Positions 52,286 to 61,174 of a stretch of 64,000 nt of DNA are shown here, in pieces. The notes under the pieces are model-generated. The model was not told the DNA's origin. It did no database searches and saw only the letters and a list, made by a program, of their open reading frames with translations. The translations under genes were made by a program, and so were the position numbers. Each line of letters begins with the position of its first letter. Position 1 is the stretch's first letter. Origin of the DNA: Paracoccaceae bacterium (GTDB lineage Bacteria; Pseudomonadota; Alphaproteobacteria; Rhodobacterales; Rhodobacteraceae); the NCBI GenBank assembly GCA_947476475.1, contig CANJQT010000002.1, positions 34,756 to 98,755 of the forward strand, given 5' to 3'.

Positions 52286-53752
52286 ATGACAGCAGTGCAG
52301 ATACCAGCATCCCTTTCCTTGGCGGAATATGCGGGGCTTGACGCAACCGCCCTTGCCGCCCTGATAGCGAAGGGCGAGGTCAGCATCGCCGAGGTCGCCG
52401 CCTCTGCTCATGCAGCGATCGCCCGGGCCAATCCTACGGTCAAGGCAGTGGTTGAGGTCTATCCCGATAGCTTGTCTAACCGCCTGCCCAACCGTGCGGA
52501 AGGCCCCTTCAAAGGTGTACCCTTTCTGATTAAGGACGTGGGCGAACATTTCGCCGGGCACAAACTCGAGAACTGTTCGCGTCTTTGCCAGGGTTTTGTG
52601 GTGGCGGCGGACAGTAACTTTGGCATGCTCGTTAAAGCCAGCGGCATCAATCTGGTCGGCCGCAGTGCAACGCCTGAGTTCTCAATGGCGCTTTGCGCCG
52701 ATACGTTGCTTTACGGTGCTACCTCTAATCCGTGGAAAGCGGGCTATTCAACCTCAGGCTCTTCTGGCGGTGCGGCGGCAGCTGTGGTCTCCGGTATGGT
52801 GCCAATTGCGCACGCTTCCGACCTCGGCGGCTCCACTCGCGGGCCAGCGGCCTGGTGTGGCGGCGTGGGCCTTCACCCGTCGCGCGGGCGAGTATCATCT
52901 GGACCAGCCCGAGATGAAAGTCGTCTGGGCATGTCCCAGTCCTCGGTCATCACCCGCACAATGCGCGATACCGCCGCAATGCTCCAGGCCCTGTCTCACC
53001 CCTTTCCCGGCGATCCCTTCATAATCCGCCAGGCCGAGCGCCCCTATGCCGACTACCTGAACGGCCCGGGGCGAAGGCTGCGCATCGGCTGGTCTGCCGA
53101 CCCCATGATGGATGCCCCCGTCGATCCCGAAATCGCGGCTACCGTCCAAGCCACGGCTGAAGTGCTCTCAGAGCTCGGCCATATTGTCGAAAAATCCGCC
53201 CCCGATTTCGATCTGGTCGCAATGGACCGAATGCTGACCGCCCTGTGGTTCTTCCAGTTCGACCGCTATCTCGATGCACTGGGCGAACGTTCGGGCCGCA
53301 AGGTTGGCGCCGCTACGGTCGAGGCAGCGACCCTGCGTTTTTACGACTATGCTAAGAGTTTGACGCCCGAGGACTACCTGCAAGCGACCGAGCAACTGAA
53401 CGGCTTTCGCCGCAAGATCGGCCAATGGTTTGACCGTTATGACATATGGCTCTCGCCTACATGCGCCCAGGTCGCCAAGCCCAATGGAATCTATGGCATG
53501 AACATTGATGTGCCTCCATTGCAGTTTCTTCAACATGAACAGGCCCCTTGCCAGTTCATGACCTGGGCCAATGTCTGCGGAGCGCCAGCAATTTCATTAC
53601 CTCTGGGGATGCATTCCACCGACCTGCCCATCGGCATTCAACTTTCGGCCCGTCCGGGCCATGAGGAACATCTCATCGGTCTTGGCGCAGAACTGGAACT
53701 GGCAATGCCCTGGGCGGGGCGCACTCCGCCGTTGCATGTCACTCGCCTCTGA
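52286..53752 (+). CDS. Amidase signature family hydrolase
   Basis: A 488-residue amidase with the Ser-cisSer-Lys triad: Lys83 in PFLIKDVG, cis-Ser159 in STSGSSGGAAAAV, and nucleophile Ser183 in SDLGGSTRGPAAWCG. The nucleophile loop GGSTRGPA differs from the usual GGSIRIPA. GVGLHPSRGRV, the downstream helix block and the C-terminal LPLGMHSTDLPIGIQLSARPGHEEHLIGLGAELE complete the fold. It starts at ATG 52286 (GGGAAG upstream). No GatB/C partners are present, so it is not the tRNA amidotransferase. The substrate is unknown but should be an amide linked to this cluster. Confidence 0.9.
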   Translation: MTAVQIPASLSLAEYAGLDATALAALIAKGEVSIAEVAASAHAAIARANPTVKAVVEVYPDSLSNRLPNRAEGPFKGVPFLIKDVGEHFAGHKLENCSRLCQGFVVAADSNFGMLVKASGINLVGRSATPEFSMALCADTLLYGATSNPWKAGYSTSGSSGGAAAAVVSGMVPIAHASDLGGSTRGPAAWCGGVGLHPSRGRVSSGPARDESRLGMSQSSVITRTMRDTAAMLQALSHPFPGDPFIIRQAERPYADYLNGPGRRLRIGWSADPMMDAPVDPEIAATVQATAEVLSELGHIVEKSAPDFDLVAMDRMLTALWFFQFDRYLDALGERSGRKVGAATVEAATLRFYDYAKSLTPEDYLQATEQLNGFRRKIGQWFDRYDIWLSPTCAQVAKPNGIYGMNIDVPPLQFLQHEQAPCQFMTWANVCGAPAISLPLGMHSTDLPIGIQLSARPGHEEHLIGLGAELELAMPWAGRTPPLHVTRL

Positions 53753-54078
53753 CTGGACCTATTCGACCCAGCCGCCTACGTCTTTCCGTTTGCCGCGTTG
53801 CCTCTAGGTATTGCTTTGCGGGGCACTGTGAGACGAATCCGAACCAGTCTGAGTTTTCTATGAACGACAGTCTGCTACACCGCAAAGTCCACCAAGATAC
53901 TTTCGGAACATTCTGGTGAGTTACCCGCCAAGCTCTAAAGCGAGTCTGGCGAGAATGCCGTCAGATCCAACAGCGCAGCCTTCATGAGTTACGGCGGTTG
54001 CGTGCCGCGCAACCATAATATTACAGCGATATCAAACGCCTAGAGCGCAAATTAAACAGTCATTTGTTTGCTTGTGCA
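53753..54078. other. Non-coding stretch after the amidase gene
   Basis: No gene is supported. It contains AT-rich sequence and AAACAGTCATTTGTTTGCTTG near 54053, which resembles the core of the shared motif (CATTTGT plus TTG) but lacks TTAAT at the right place and has no gene behind it. Confidence 0.4.
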
Positions 54079-54096
54079 TTTATTGTCAACGCCATG

Positions 54097-54318
54097 TCAA
54101 CGTTTGCGGAATAGCTGCCCAAAAGCAGGGCTTGCTACCCACCGGTTGATCCGATCCCCATGCGCCGCGGGGAGCGGAAAACTCCCATGCATAACGTGCC
54201 ATTGACTCAACTGCACGGGGCTGAGAAAAGTACCGGACTTCACCTGCTCATAAAGGTTCGTCCGCCGGATACTGAGCATTTCGCACACTTGTTTTGCGCG
54301 CAGGATGCGGTCTTACTG
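54097..54318 (-). pseudogene. AlpA-like excisionase/regulator remnant
   Basis: The frame reads DRILRAKQVCEMLSIRRTNLYEQVKSGTFLSPVQLS, which resembles the AlpA family pattern (RIL-LKEV---TGLSRSTIY-LIK-G-FP-PV-L). It ends in DRINRWVASPAFG like the usual ESEI--WIA-R. A stop codon stands directly before DRIL and no ATG is available, and the middle (QWHVMHGSFPLPAAHG) is off-pattern. So I read it as a degenerate gene. AlpA-type regulators are typical of integrated elements; here it lies 0.7 kb from tRNA-Lys. Confidence 0.5.
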
Positions 54319-54961
54319 GGTGCAGTTATGTTGGGCTTGTATTACGGTTTTCTCCTCGTGCTTCCGTTAGGGGCAGAAGGAAAAGGCGGATATACACAAT
54401 TCTATCGCACATCGCTGGGTTGATCGAATCGGCACCTCCTGCTCGGTATCTCAGCGACTTACAGTGGATATTGGCGGCTTGTGTCCATATGCAGTAGTTA
54501 TTTTCTTCTAAAAATCAATATATTGATTTTTTCCCAACCTAATATCCACTTACTCGACCACTTAGCACGATTGGCATGATTAGCGCGGTCTGCGACGCGA
54601 GGAGCGAAGGCCAAGGGGAGGGCATTGCTGGCAACGTCGAGGCATTCTTCTGCTACCGGTTATGGATTTGCCCGGCTAAGTAGGTTTTCATGAAATTGGC
54701 ACAAGCCGATGGCGCTTGGAGTGGACATACGTGCCAGCAACAGAGCCTGTCGCAGGCACCGCGCCGCAGGTCGGTCCTGCTAGTTCTAATCATGGTAGGC
54801 TGTGTTTGTCGTGGGTAAAGGGCAGCAAGAACTGATGTGCGGCAGCCGACAAAACTAAGTCAACATACGCTGAATGTTTGCAGAGATCCGGCTTCATCCA
54901 ATAGCTTCCGACGTGTATCGAGGATAACTGCGCAACCCGGGCGCAACCCCGCGCCACCCAG
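54319..54961. other. Gene-poor region before tRNA-Lys with perfect 22-bp palindrome
   Basis: No gene is supported; ORFs here are short and uncharacteristic. AAAAATCAATATATTGATTTTT at 54510-54531 is a perfect palindrome. The composition is lower in GC than the flanks. Together with the AlpA-like remnant this looks like leftover mobile DNA at the tRNA. I did not find a duplicated tRNA 3' end that would mark an attachment site. Confidence 0.4.
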
Positions 54962-54997
54962 AAAAACAAAGGGCTCAGGTTTTTCAACCTAAGCCCC
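54962..54997 (-). terminator. Terminator of tRNA-Lys
   Basis: On the minus strand, GGGGCTTAGGTT-GAAAA-ACCTGAGCCC forms a strong stem with one mismatch and is followed by TTTGTTTTT. It starts about 10 nt after the CCA end of the tRNA. Confidence 0.85.
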
Positions 54998-55006
54998 TGT
55001 TATGAT

Positions 55007-55082
55007 TGGTGAGCCGGTCGGGATCCGAACCCGAGACCTACTGATTAAAAGTCAGTTGCTCTACCAGCTGAGCTACCGGCCC
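55007..55082 (-). tRNA. tRNA-Lys (anticodon TTT)
   Basis: The minus strand reads GGGCCGGTAGCTCAGCTGGT AGAGC, anticodon stem-loop CTGACTTTTAATCAG (anticodon TTT), a TTCGGATCC T-loop, acceptor CCGGCTC, discriminator A and encoded CCA. All four stems pair, with one G-U in the acceptor. It is divergent from dapF. Confidence 0.97.
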
Positions 55083-55178
55083 ATCACAGGCCGCTCTTTA
55101 TGAACCCAGCCGGGGGTGGTCAAGTGCAAAAGCGGCGGCCACTGGCAAAAAGCTTCGGGCGAGCGTATATCCGGCCAC

Positions 55179-56018
55179 ATGAAAGAACCATGCGCACAGG
55201 GCGGCCTTGCATTCTTGAAAATGCACGGCGCAGGGAATGACTTCGTGATCATCGATTCACGAGGCCGCCAAGCCGTGACTACCCCGTCCCTTGCCCGCGC
55301 GCTGGGCGATCGCAACCGCGGCGTCGGCTTTGATCAACTGGCCGAGATTCGCAGTTCCGCCGACGCCGACTTCGCACTCGATTTCTGGAACTCCGATGGC
55401 AGCCGCGCCGGTGCCTGCGGCAATGCAAGCCGCTGCGTCGCCGATCTGGTCATGGGACAGACCGGGCAGCGGCGTGTAACCTTCACCACCGCCCGGGGTA
55501 CACTTGAGGCCGAACGCACCGCCGATGGCCGTGTGAGTGTCAACATGGGCAAGCCGCAGCTTGACTGGGATCAGGTGCCCCTTGCCCAGCCCAGCGACAC
55601 CGTCCATTTGCCGCTTCCCGGCGATCCCTCGGCTGTCGGGATGGGTAACCCGCATTGCGTGTTCTTCGTGCCGGACGCTGGCGCCGTTGATTTGCCCCGC
55701 GACGGTGCCGCGATGGAACGCCACCCCTTTTTCCCGCAAGCCACCAATGTCGAATTTGCCAGCGTGATCGGCCCCGACCATCTGCGCATGCGCGTCTGGG
55801 AACGCGGCGCGGGTATCACGCTGGCCTGCGGGTCTGGCGCCTGCGCCACCGCAGTTGCAGCACACCGCCGTGGCCTGACCGGACGGCAGGTCACGCTGGA
55901 CCTTGACGGTGGCCAGCTTTTAATCGACTGGCGCGACGATGGTGTCTGGATGACCGGCCCCACTGCGCTCGTGTTCGAAGGCATCCTTTCGCATGACTTT
56001 GTGAAAATGCACGCATGA
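55179..56018 (+). CDS. dapF: Diaminopimelate epimerase
   Basis: Interconverts LL- and meso-diaminopimelate for lysine and peptidoglycan synthesis. From ATG 55179 it has 279 residues; the listed start at 55116 adds a non-conserved leader. The two catalytic cysteines are Cys80 ([14 protein letters not shown]) and Cys217 ([19 protein letters not shown]). [15 protein letters not shown] is the family N-terminus. GNAS replaces the usual GNGA in the first motif. The stop overlaps the mtaB start (ATGA). Confidence 0.95.
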   Translation: MKEPCAQGGLAFLKMHGAGNDFVIIDSRGRQAVTTPSLARALGDRNRGVGFDQLAEIRSSADADFALDFWNSDGSRAGACGNASRCVADLVMGQTGQRRVTFTTARGTLEAERTADGRVSVNMGKPQLDWDQVPLAQPSDTVHLPLPGDPSAVGMGNPHCVFFVPDAGAVDLPRDGAAMERHPFFPQATNVEFASVIGPDHLRMRVWERGAGITLACGSGACATAVAAHRRGLTGRQVTLDLDGGQLLIDWRDDGVWMTGPTALVFEGILSHDFVKMHA

Positions 56019-57271
56019 CCGCCGCCCCAATCTTTGCCACGCTTGGCTGTCGGCTGAACGCCTATGAAACCGAAGCGATGAAGGAATTGGCCGCCGCTGC
56101 CGGCGTAGAAGGCGCGGTCGTCGTCAATACCTGCGCCGTGACTGCCGAGGCGGTTCGGAAGGCCAAACAGGAAATCCGCCGCCTCGCCCGCGAAAACCCT
56201 GGCGCACCACTGATCGTTACCGGCTGCGCCGCGCAGACAGAACCCGAAACCTTTGCCGCCATGCCCGAAGTGACCCGTGTCATCGGTAATACCGAAAAGA
56301 TGCAGGCTGAAACCTGGGCGGGCCTCAAGGCCCCGGACCTGATCGGCAGCACTGAACGCATCCAGGTGGACGACATCATGTCGGTGAAGGAAACCGCCGG
56401 TCACCTGATTGACGGCTTCGGTCGCCACCGCGCCTATGTGCAGGTGCAAAACGGTTGCGACCATCGCTGCACCTTCTGCATCATCCCCTATGGGCGCGGC
56501 AATTCCCGGTCCGTCCCCGCAGGCGTGGTGATCGACCAGATAAGGCGGCTGGTGGACAAGGGCTTCCTCGAGGTCGTTCTGACCGGCGTTGACCTTACCT
56601 CCTGGGGGGGCGACCTGCCCGGTGCGCCCCGCCTTGGCGATCTGGTCATGCGTATCCTGCGCCTCATCCCCGACCTGCCCCGCCTGCGCATCTCCTCGAT
56701 CGATTCAATCGAGGCTGACGAAAACCTCATGCTGGCCATTGCCACCGAGCCGCGCCTGATGCCGCACCTCCACCTCAGCCTTCAGGCAGGGGATGACATG
56801 ATCCTCAAACGTATGAAGCGGCGCCATCTGCGGGATGACGCAATCCGCTTTTGCGAAGAGGCCCGCAAACTTCGTCCCGACCTGATTTTCGGGGCAGACA
56901 TCATTGCCGGTTTCCCGACTGAGACGGATGCCATGTTCGAGAATTCGCTGAAGCTTGTCACCGACTGCGGCCTGACTTTCCTGCACGTCTTTCCCTACAG
57001 CCCGCGCAAAGGCACCCCTGCCGCCCGCATGCCACAGGTAAGGGGCCCTATCATCCGCGAACGCGCCGCTGAACTGCGCAGGCTGGGCGCCGAGCAGCTG
57101 CAACGGCACCTTGTCGCGCAAGATGGCCAAACCCACCGGATCCTTACTGAAAGCCCACGCATGGGCCGCACCGAACAGTTCACCGAAGTGATATTCGCCA
57201 GCGACCAACCCGAAGGTCAGATCGTGAGCCGGTCCATTGCTGGTCACCTAGGACACACGCTTTTGGCCTAG
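56015..57271 (+). CDS. mtaB: tRNA t6A37 methylthiotransferase MtaB
   Basis: A radical-SAM enzyme (418 residues) that adds a methylthio group to t6A37 of tRNAs reading ANN codons. N-terminal UPF0004 cluster cysteines are Cys12 ([12 protein letters not shown]), Cys40 (NTCAVT) and Cys71 (TGCAAQ). The radical SAM triad is CDHRCTFC (Cys148, 152, 155) followed by [18 protein letters not shown] and [21 protein letters not shown] are typical. It is translationally coupled to dapF. Confidence 0.95.
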   Translation: MTAAPIFATLGCRLNAYETEAMKELAAAAGVEGAVVVNTCAVTAEAVRKAKQEIRRLARENPGAPLIVTGCAAQTEPETFAAMPEVTRVIGNTEKMQAETWAGLKAPDLIGSTERIQVDDIMSVKETAGHLIDGFGRHRAYVQVQNGCDHRCTFCIIPYGRGNSRSVPAGVVIDQIRRLVDKGFLEVVLTGVDLTSWGGDLPGAPRLGDLVMRILRLIPDLPRLRISSIDSIEADENLMLAIATEPRLMPHLHLSLQAGDDMILKRMKRRHLRDDAIRFCEEARKLRPDLIFGADIIAGFPTETDAMFENSLKLVTDCGLTFLHVFPYSPRKGTPAARMPQVRGPIIRERAAELRRLGAEQLQRHLVAQDGQTHRILTESPRMGRTEQFTEVIFASDQPEGQIVSRSIAGHLGHTLLA

Positions 57272-57414
57272 GCGGCGAAGGCACGGTACCTAGGCAGTCT
57301 TGTCGAACCACGGGGCATTTCAAGCGGCGCCGAATGCGATCTGGCCCCGTCAGCCCCAAAAAACCTATGCTGTCGGCAAGCAAATCAGGCAAGTATCAAG
57401 CGCCGCCCACACCG

Positions 57415-57428
57415 TTGATGCGCGTCAA
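57415..57428 (+). promoter_or_regulatory. FNR-type box upstream of cytochrome c gene
   Basis: TTGATGCGCGTCAA matches TTGAT-N4-ATCAA at nine of ten positions. TATTCT at 57450-57455 is a -10 box, and the predicted start near 57462 puts the site at -41.5, the class II position. The gene ATG is at 57494. Confidence 0.65.
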
Positions 57429-57493
57429 TGGCTGTTTGGACGATCTTTGTATTCTGAAAGGTGGACGTGTGCCTTTTATGATCGGAGGATGCA

Positions 57494-57895
57494 ATGAAAT
57501 ATGCTGCAATTGCACTGGTGATAGCGTCGGCTGGCCTTTGGCTATCACCCGCGAATGCCGAGGACGAGGATGTTGGCAAGGTGCTTTACACGCAGTTTTG
57601 CGCCGCCTGCCACGGTGCCGAAGGCAAGGGCGGCGGGGAACTTGCCGATTTGCTGACAGTGCCGGTACCCCAGCTGACCGGGCTGTCCGCCGCCAATGAC
57701 GGCGAATTTCCGATGTTGCGTGTGATTCATGTCATTGACGGGCGCTCTGGCCTAAGGGCACACAGCGGGCCGATGCCTGTTTTTGGCTCGATGTTCGACT
57801 CTCACGCTGCCGAACGTGGCTATGGCGCAATTGTCGAAACACGCGGGCGCATCCTGTCCGTCGCAACCTATCTGGAATCCATCCAGACGAAATAA
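57494..57895 (+). CDS. Class I c-type cytochrome
   Basis: A small periplasmic monoheme cytochrome (133 residues). It has a signal peptide (MKYAAIALVIASAGLWLSPANA), the heme site CAACH at 36-40 and a likely Met ligand in PMPVFG. Between them lies GAEGKGGGELADLL, common in cytochrome c551/c552-like subunits. It is monocistronic, 222 bp after mtaB, with a ribosome binding site (GGAGG) just upstream. An electron-carrier role under low oxygen is suggested by the FNR-type box. Confidence 0.9.
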   Translation: MKYAAIALVIASAGLWLSPANAEDEDVGKVLYTQFCAACHGAEGKGGGELADLLTVPVPQLTGLSAANDGEFPMLRVIHVIDGRSGLRAHSGPMPVFGSMFDSHAAERGYGAIVETRGRILSVATYLESIQTK

Positions 57896-57947
57896 ATTGG
57901 TCGGGGGGCGCGCAAGGGCGGCGTTGCGTCAGCCACGCTGCGGCGTG

Positions 57948-58742
57948 TCACGCCTTGTCGCGGACCTGAAGATGGTTGCCAGCGCCGGGTTTGACCTCGA
58001 ACCGGGGGAGTGACCGTAAAAGGTCAGACAGTTTTGGTTTGCCAAAGCTGCGCGAATCGAAATCGGGGTAAAGCTGGGTGATGAATTGCCCCAACTGGCC
58101 CAGCGCATACCAGTCCTGATCGGCATTGATCTTGCGCATCGCCTCAAGAATCATCGGGATGGCCTCAGCCGCCGGACGCTTGGCCAGTGTCACCTCAGCG
58201 GGTTTGTCGGCGCGGGCGGGCGGCTTTGCCATCGCAACAATGGCCTCGGGGGATTTCACTGCCGGCGCGGGCGGTGGCGGAGCGGGTTGTTCGACATTGC
58301 TCACGATATTCTCGATCAGCACAAATCGGTTGCAGACCTTGCGCAAACTCTCCGGCGTCTTGGCCTCGCCGATGCCGATCACCTGTTGGCCATCTTCGCG
58401 GATACGGCTGGCCAGACGGGTGAAGTCGCTGTCAGACGAGACGAGAACAAACCCGTCCACCTTGCCTGCATGCAGGATGTCCATCGCGTCGATCACCAGC
58501 CCAATGTCAGAGGCATTCTTGCCCTTTGTGTTGGCCGATTGCTGGTGCATTACCAGCCCAAGGTTGCGGGCCTGCTCTTTCCACGGTGCAAGCGCGCTGC
58601 TGGACCAGTCCCCATAGACACGCCTGACCGAAGGTTCACCGAACGAGGCAATTTCGTCCAGGATTGCGGCCGCATGGCGTGCCGGAATATTGTCTGCGTC
58701 GATCAGGACGGCAAGAAGGGGGGCGGCGCGCTGACTCTGCAT
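57948..58742 (-). CDS. NYN domain protein with LOTUS/OST-HTH domain
   Basis: A 264-residue putative RNA-binding nuclease. The N-terminal NYN (PIN-like) domain shows LLAVLIDADNIPARHAAAILDEI, RRVYGDWSS, NASDIGLVIDAMDILH and VLVSSDSDFTRLASRIREDGQQVIGIG, with the Asp residues expected at the metal site. After a Pro/Ala-rich linker comes a LOTUS-type domain (DWYALGQLGQFITQLYPDFDSRSFGKPKLSDLLRSLPRFEV). ATG 58742 has AGGAG upstream. Its RNA target is unknown. Confidence 0.9.
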   Translation of the reverse strand: MQSQRAAPLLAVLIDADNIPARHAAAILDEIASFGEPSVRRVYGDWSSSALAPWKEQARNLGLVMHQQSANTKGKNASDIGLVIDAMDILHAGKVDGFVLVSSDSDFTRLASRIREDGQQVIGIGEAKTPESLRKVCNRFVLIENIVSNVEQPAPPPPAPAVKSPEAIVAMAKPPARADKPAEVTLAKRPAAEAIPMILEAMRKINADQDWYALGQLGQFITQLYPDFDSRSFGKPKLSDLLRSLPRFEVKPGAGNHLQVRDKA

Positions 58743-58910
58743 CGGGACTCCTGGCAATTTGCGATGTCTGTGTGGCCAGACCATGTAGCGTGCCGTTGGC
58801 TGGCGCAATGTACAACAGCGATGCTCCAGCTTTGATTGCTTAAGTCAACCCGGATGGGCTTGAGAGTGTTTCCGGGCCGACATCCTTGAGGTATGCGCGA
58901 ACGGCTCCTG

Positions 58911-59972
58911 CTACAATCGCGATGTCGTCGGGAAGCGGCTCTTCAGCCGCTCCACCGGCTTTTCCACCAGAAACCATGAAGCGATGGCGACAAAAATGGT
59001 CACCGCCGTGACGACCAGAAACGTCTGCAGACCCCTTTCGGAAAGTGAGGGAAACACTCTTCTTAATGCCCACCAGACCAACAGGTGGTACATGAACACC
59101 GCGTAGCTGATCTGGCTGACGTAGCGCGACAGTCTCGAGCCGAGTGCCCAGCCGACCGGTCCGCCATAACCCTGATAGGCTCCGACGACGATCACCCCAA
59201 GGGCCGGCATGCTCAGGATCCGGTAGCTGGAGCTGAGGTGGAAGCCCTCCCACAGAAAGAGTGGCGCGAAGATGACAGCGACGCTTGCCGCCAGCGACCA
59301 GCGCGAACGAAGAACCGGGCAAACGGGTTCGTGGCGCTGCAGCAGATAGGCAAATGCGCCAAAGGCGATAGGGGTTCCGCTCAACAGAAGTTCAATCGAC
59401 CAGCCATCCAGGCCCATTGCCCGACCATTGGTCCGAATAAAGCTCAGGGCGACGATCAGTGCCAATGTAACGACGTAGATGCCCGGCAACGGTAGTAGCA
59501 GGATCACCAGAGGCCAGAGCAGATAGAACTGTTCGAGGATATTGAGGCTCCAAAGGTGACCGGCCACCCAGGGCGTGAATCCCTCGATCATCGCAAAGCG
59601 GACATTTGAAAGCTGCAACAGGTGCCATCCTGCCTCGGCCCGAAACCCGTCAATGTCAAAGATCGAGCTGACCAGAACCAGAATGGCCAGCGCTGGAAAC
59701 AACCTGAGTGCCCGCCGGACATAGAAATTCAGGATGTTGATTTGCCCGCCCCGTTCTTTGGCGGAATAAAGGATATGGGTAATCAGAAACCCACTGACGG
59801 TGAAGAAAAGCGCGACCCGCAACCCTTCGGTCATCGTGTTTTCGTCGAACAGGTGGACATAAAGGACACCAAGCATCGCAAGCGCCCGCAAACCGTCGAT
59901 CTGCGGGCGCCGCGCTGCCTTGTCCGGCAAGTCAGCTGAGGCGTTTGCCAATTGGCCGTTGGCGGTCGTCAA
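58911..59972 (-). CDS. Membrane acyltransferase, OafA/YrhL (acyltransferase 3) family
   Basis: A 353-residue multi-helix acyltransferase. The N-terminal RRPQIDGLRALAMLGVLYVHLF holds the family start with the active-site His. FFTVSGFLITHIL, FYVRRALRLFPAL and HLWSLNILEQFYLLWPL follow, then about ten TM helices. It probably acetylates a surface polysaccharide or lipid. The start appears to be TTG 59972, overlapping the formaldehyde dehydrogenase stop as TTGA; no ATG lies early enough in the domain. ORF 58840-59322 is a shadow. Confidence 0.87.
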   Translation of the reverse strand: MTTANGQLANASADLPDKAARRPQIDGLRALAMLGVLYVHLFDENTMTEGLRVALFFTVSGFLITHILYSAKERGGQINILNFYVRRALRLFPALAILVLVSSIFDIDGFRAEAGWHLLQLSNVRFAMIEGFTPWVAGHLWSLNILEQFYLLWPLVILLLPLPGIYVVTLALIVALSFIRTNGRAMGLDGWSIELLLSGTPIAFGAFAYLLQRHEPVCPVLRSRWSLAASVAVIFAPLFLWEGFHLSSSYRILSMPALGVIVVGAYQGYGGPVGWALGSRLSRYVSQISYAVFMYHLLVWWALRRVFPSLSERGLQTFLVVTAVTIFVAIASWFLVEKPVERLKSRFPTTSRL

Positions 59973-61099
59973 AAAACGACGACCGACCTGATGGATTCGC
60001 CGGCATGCATCAAATCAAAGCCCTTGTTGATATCTTCCAACTTTAGAATGTGGGTGATCATCGGGTCGATCTCGATCTTGCCGTCCATATACCAATCAAC
60101 AATCTTCGGCACATCGGTGCGGCCGCGCGCGCCACCAAAGGCGGTGCCTTTCCAGACGCGGCCCGTGACCAATTGGAAGGGCCGGGTTTCGATGACCGCC
60201 CCGGCAGGTGCGACGCCGATGATGATTGACTGACCCCAGCCACGGTGGGTGCATTCCAGCGCGTCGCGCATCACCTTGACGTTGCCGGTGCAGTCGAACG
60301 AGTAATCCGCGCCGCCGATTTTGTCGAAGGGCGTCTTGGTCAGATCGACGATGGCCTGAACGACCGAGCCGTCAATCTTCTTGGGGTTCACGAAATGGGT
60401 CATACCGAAGCGCCGGCCCCATTCTTCCTTGTCATCATTGATATCGACGCCGATGATCATGTCGGCCCCGGCCATCTTCAAGCCTTGGATCACGTTCAGC
60501 CCGATCCCGCCAAGGCCAAAAACCACGGCCTTCGCGCCGGCCTCGACATTTGCGGTGTTCAAAACCGCGCCAATCCCGGTTGTGACCCCGCAGCCGATGT
60601 AGCAGATCTTGTCAAAGGGCGCGTCTTCGCGAACCTTGGCAAGCGCGATCTCGGGCACCACCGTGTGGTTGGCGAAGGTCGAACAGCCCATATAGTGATG
60701 GATCGGCGTGCCATCCAGCATCGAAAACCTGCTGGTTCCATCGGGCATCAGCCCCTGGCCCTGGGTTGCACGAATCGCAGTGCAGAGGTTGGTCTTGCGT
60801 GACAGGCAGGAGGGGCATTCGCGGCATTCGGGCGTGTAAAGCGGGATGACGTGGTCGCCCGGCTTCAAGGTCTTGACCCCTGGCCCGCAGGCGATGACCA
60901 CACCCGCGCCCTCATGGCCCAAAATGGCTGGAAACAGCCCCTCGGGGTCGGCGCCCGAAAGGGTGAACTCATCGGTATGACAAATGCCGGTGGCCTTGAT
61001 CTCGACCAAAACCTCGCCTTCCTTGGGGTCGGCCAGATTCACTTCCATGATCTCAAGCGGCTTACCGGCGGCAACGGCTACAGCGGCACGGGTTCTCAT
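59969..61099 (-). CDS. frmA: S-(hydroxymethyl)glutathione dehydrogenase (class III alcohol dehydrogenase)
   Basis: Oxidises the adduct of formaldehyde and glutathione with NAD (376 residues). ATG 61099 (MRTRAAVAVAAGKPLEIMEV) has GGGAG upstream. Catalytic zinc ligands are Cys40 and His62 (TGICHTDE, LGHEGAGVV) and the structural zinc loop is PECRECPSCLSRKTNLC. VFGLGGIGLNVIQGLKMAGA is the NAD fold. It could also dispose of formaldehyde released by the two DMGDH-like enzymes at 42-47 kb. That link is inference, since class III ADH is general. Confidence 0.94.
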   Translation of the reverse strand: MRTRAAVAVAAGKPLEIMEVNLADPKEGEVLVEIKATGICHTDEFTLSGADPEGLFPAILGHEGAGVVIACGPGVKTLKPGDHVIPLYTPECRECPSCLSRKTNLCTAIRATQGQGLMPDGTSRFSMLDGTPIHHYMGCSTFANHTVVPEIALAKVREDAPFDKICYIGCGVTTGIGAVLNTANVEAGAKAVVFGLGGIGLNVIQGLKMAGADMIIGVDINDDKEEWGRRFGMTHFVNPKKIDGSVVQAIVDLTKTPFDKIGGADYSFDCTGNVKVMRDALECTHRGWGQSIIIGVAPAGAVIETRPFQLVTGRVWKGTAFGGARGRTDVPKIVDWYMDGKIEIDPMITHILKLEDINKGFDLMHAGESIRSVVVF

Positions 61100-61174
61100 C
61101 GCAGTTCTCCCTGTTATTCTGGTCGCGCAGACTTTCTGCGATAGGGACCATTTACGCAAGGAAAGGAACAATCC

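Noticed and set aside
54160-54423. 87-residue plus-strand ORF near tRNA-Lys
   Set aside because: It lies antisense to the AlpA-like remnant and has no recognisable pattern or ribosome binding site.
55007-55082. Attachment-site duplication of the tRNA-Lys 3' end
   Set aside because: I looked for a second copy of the tRNA 3' sequence near 32 kb and elsewhere in the window and saw none.
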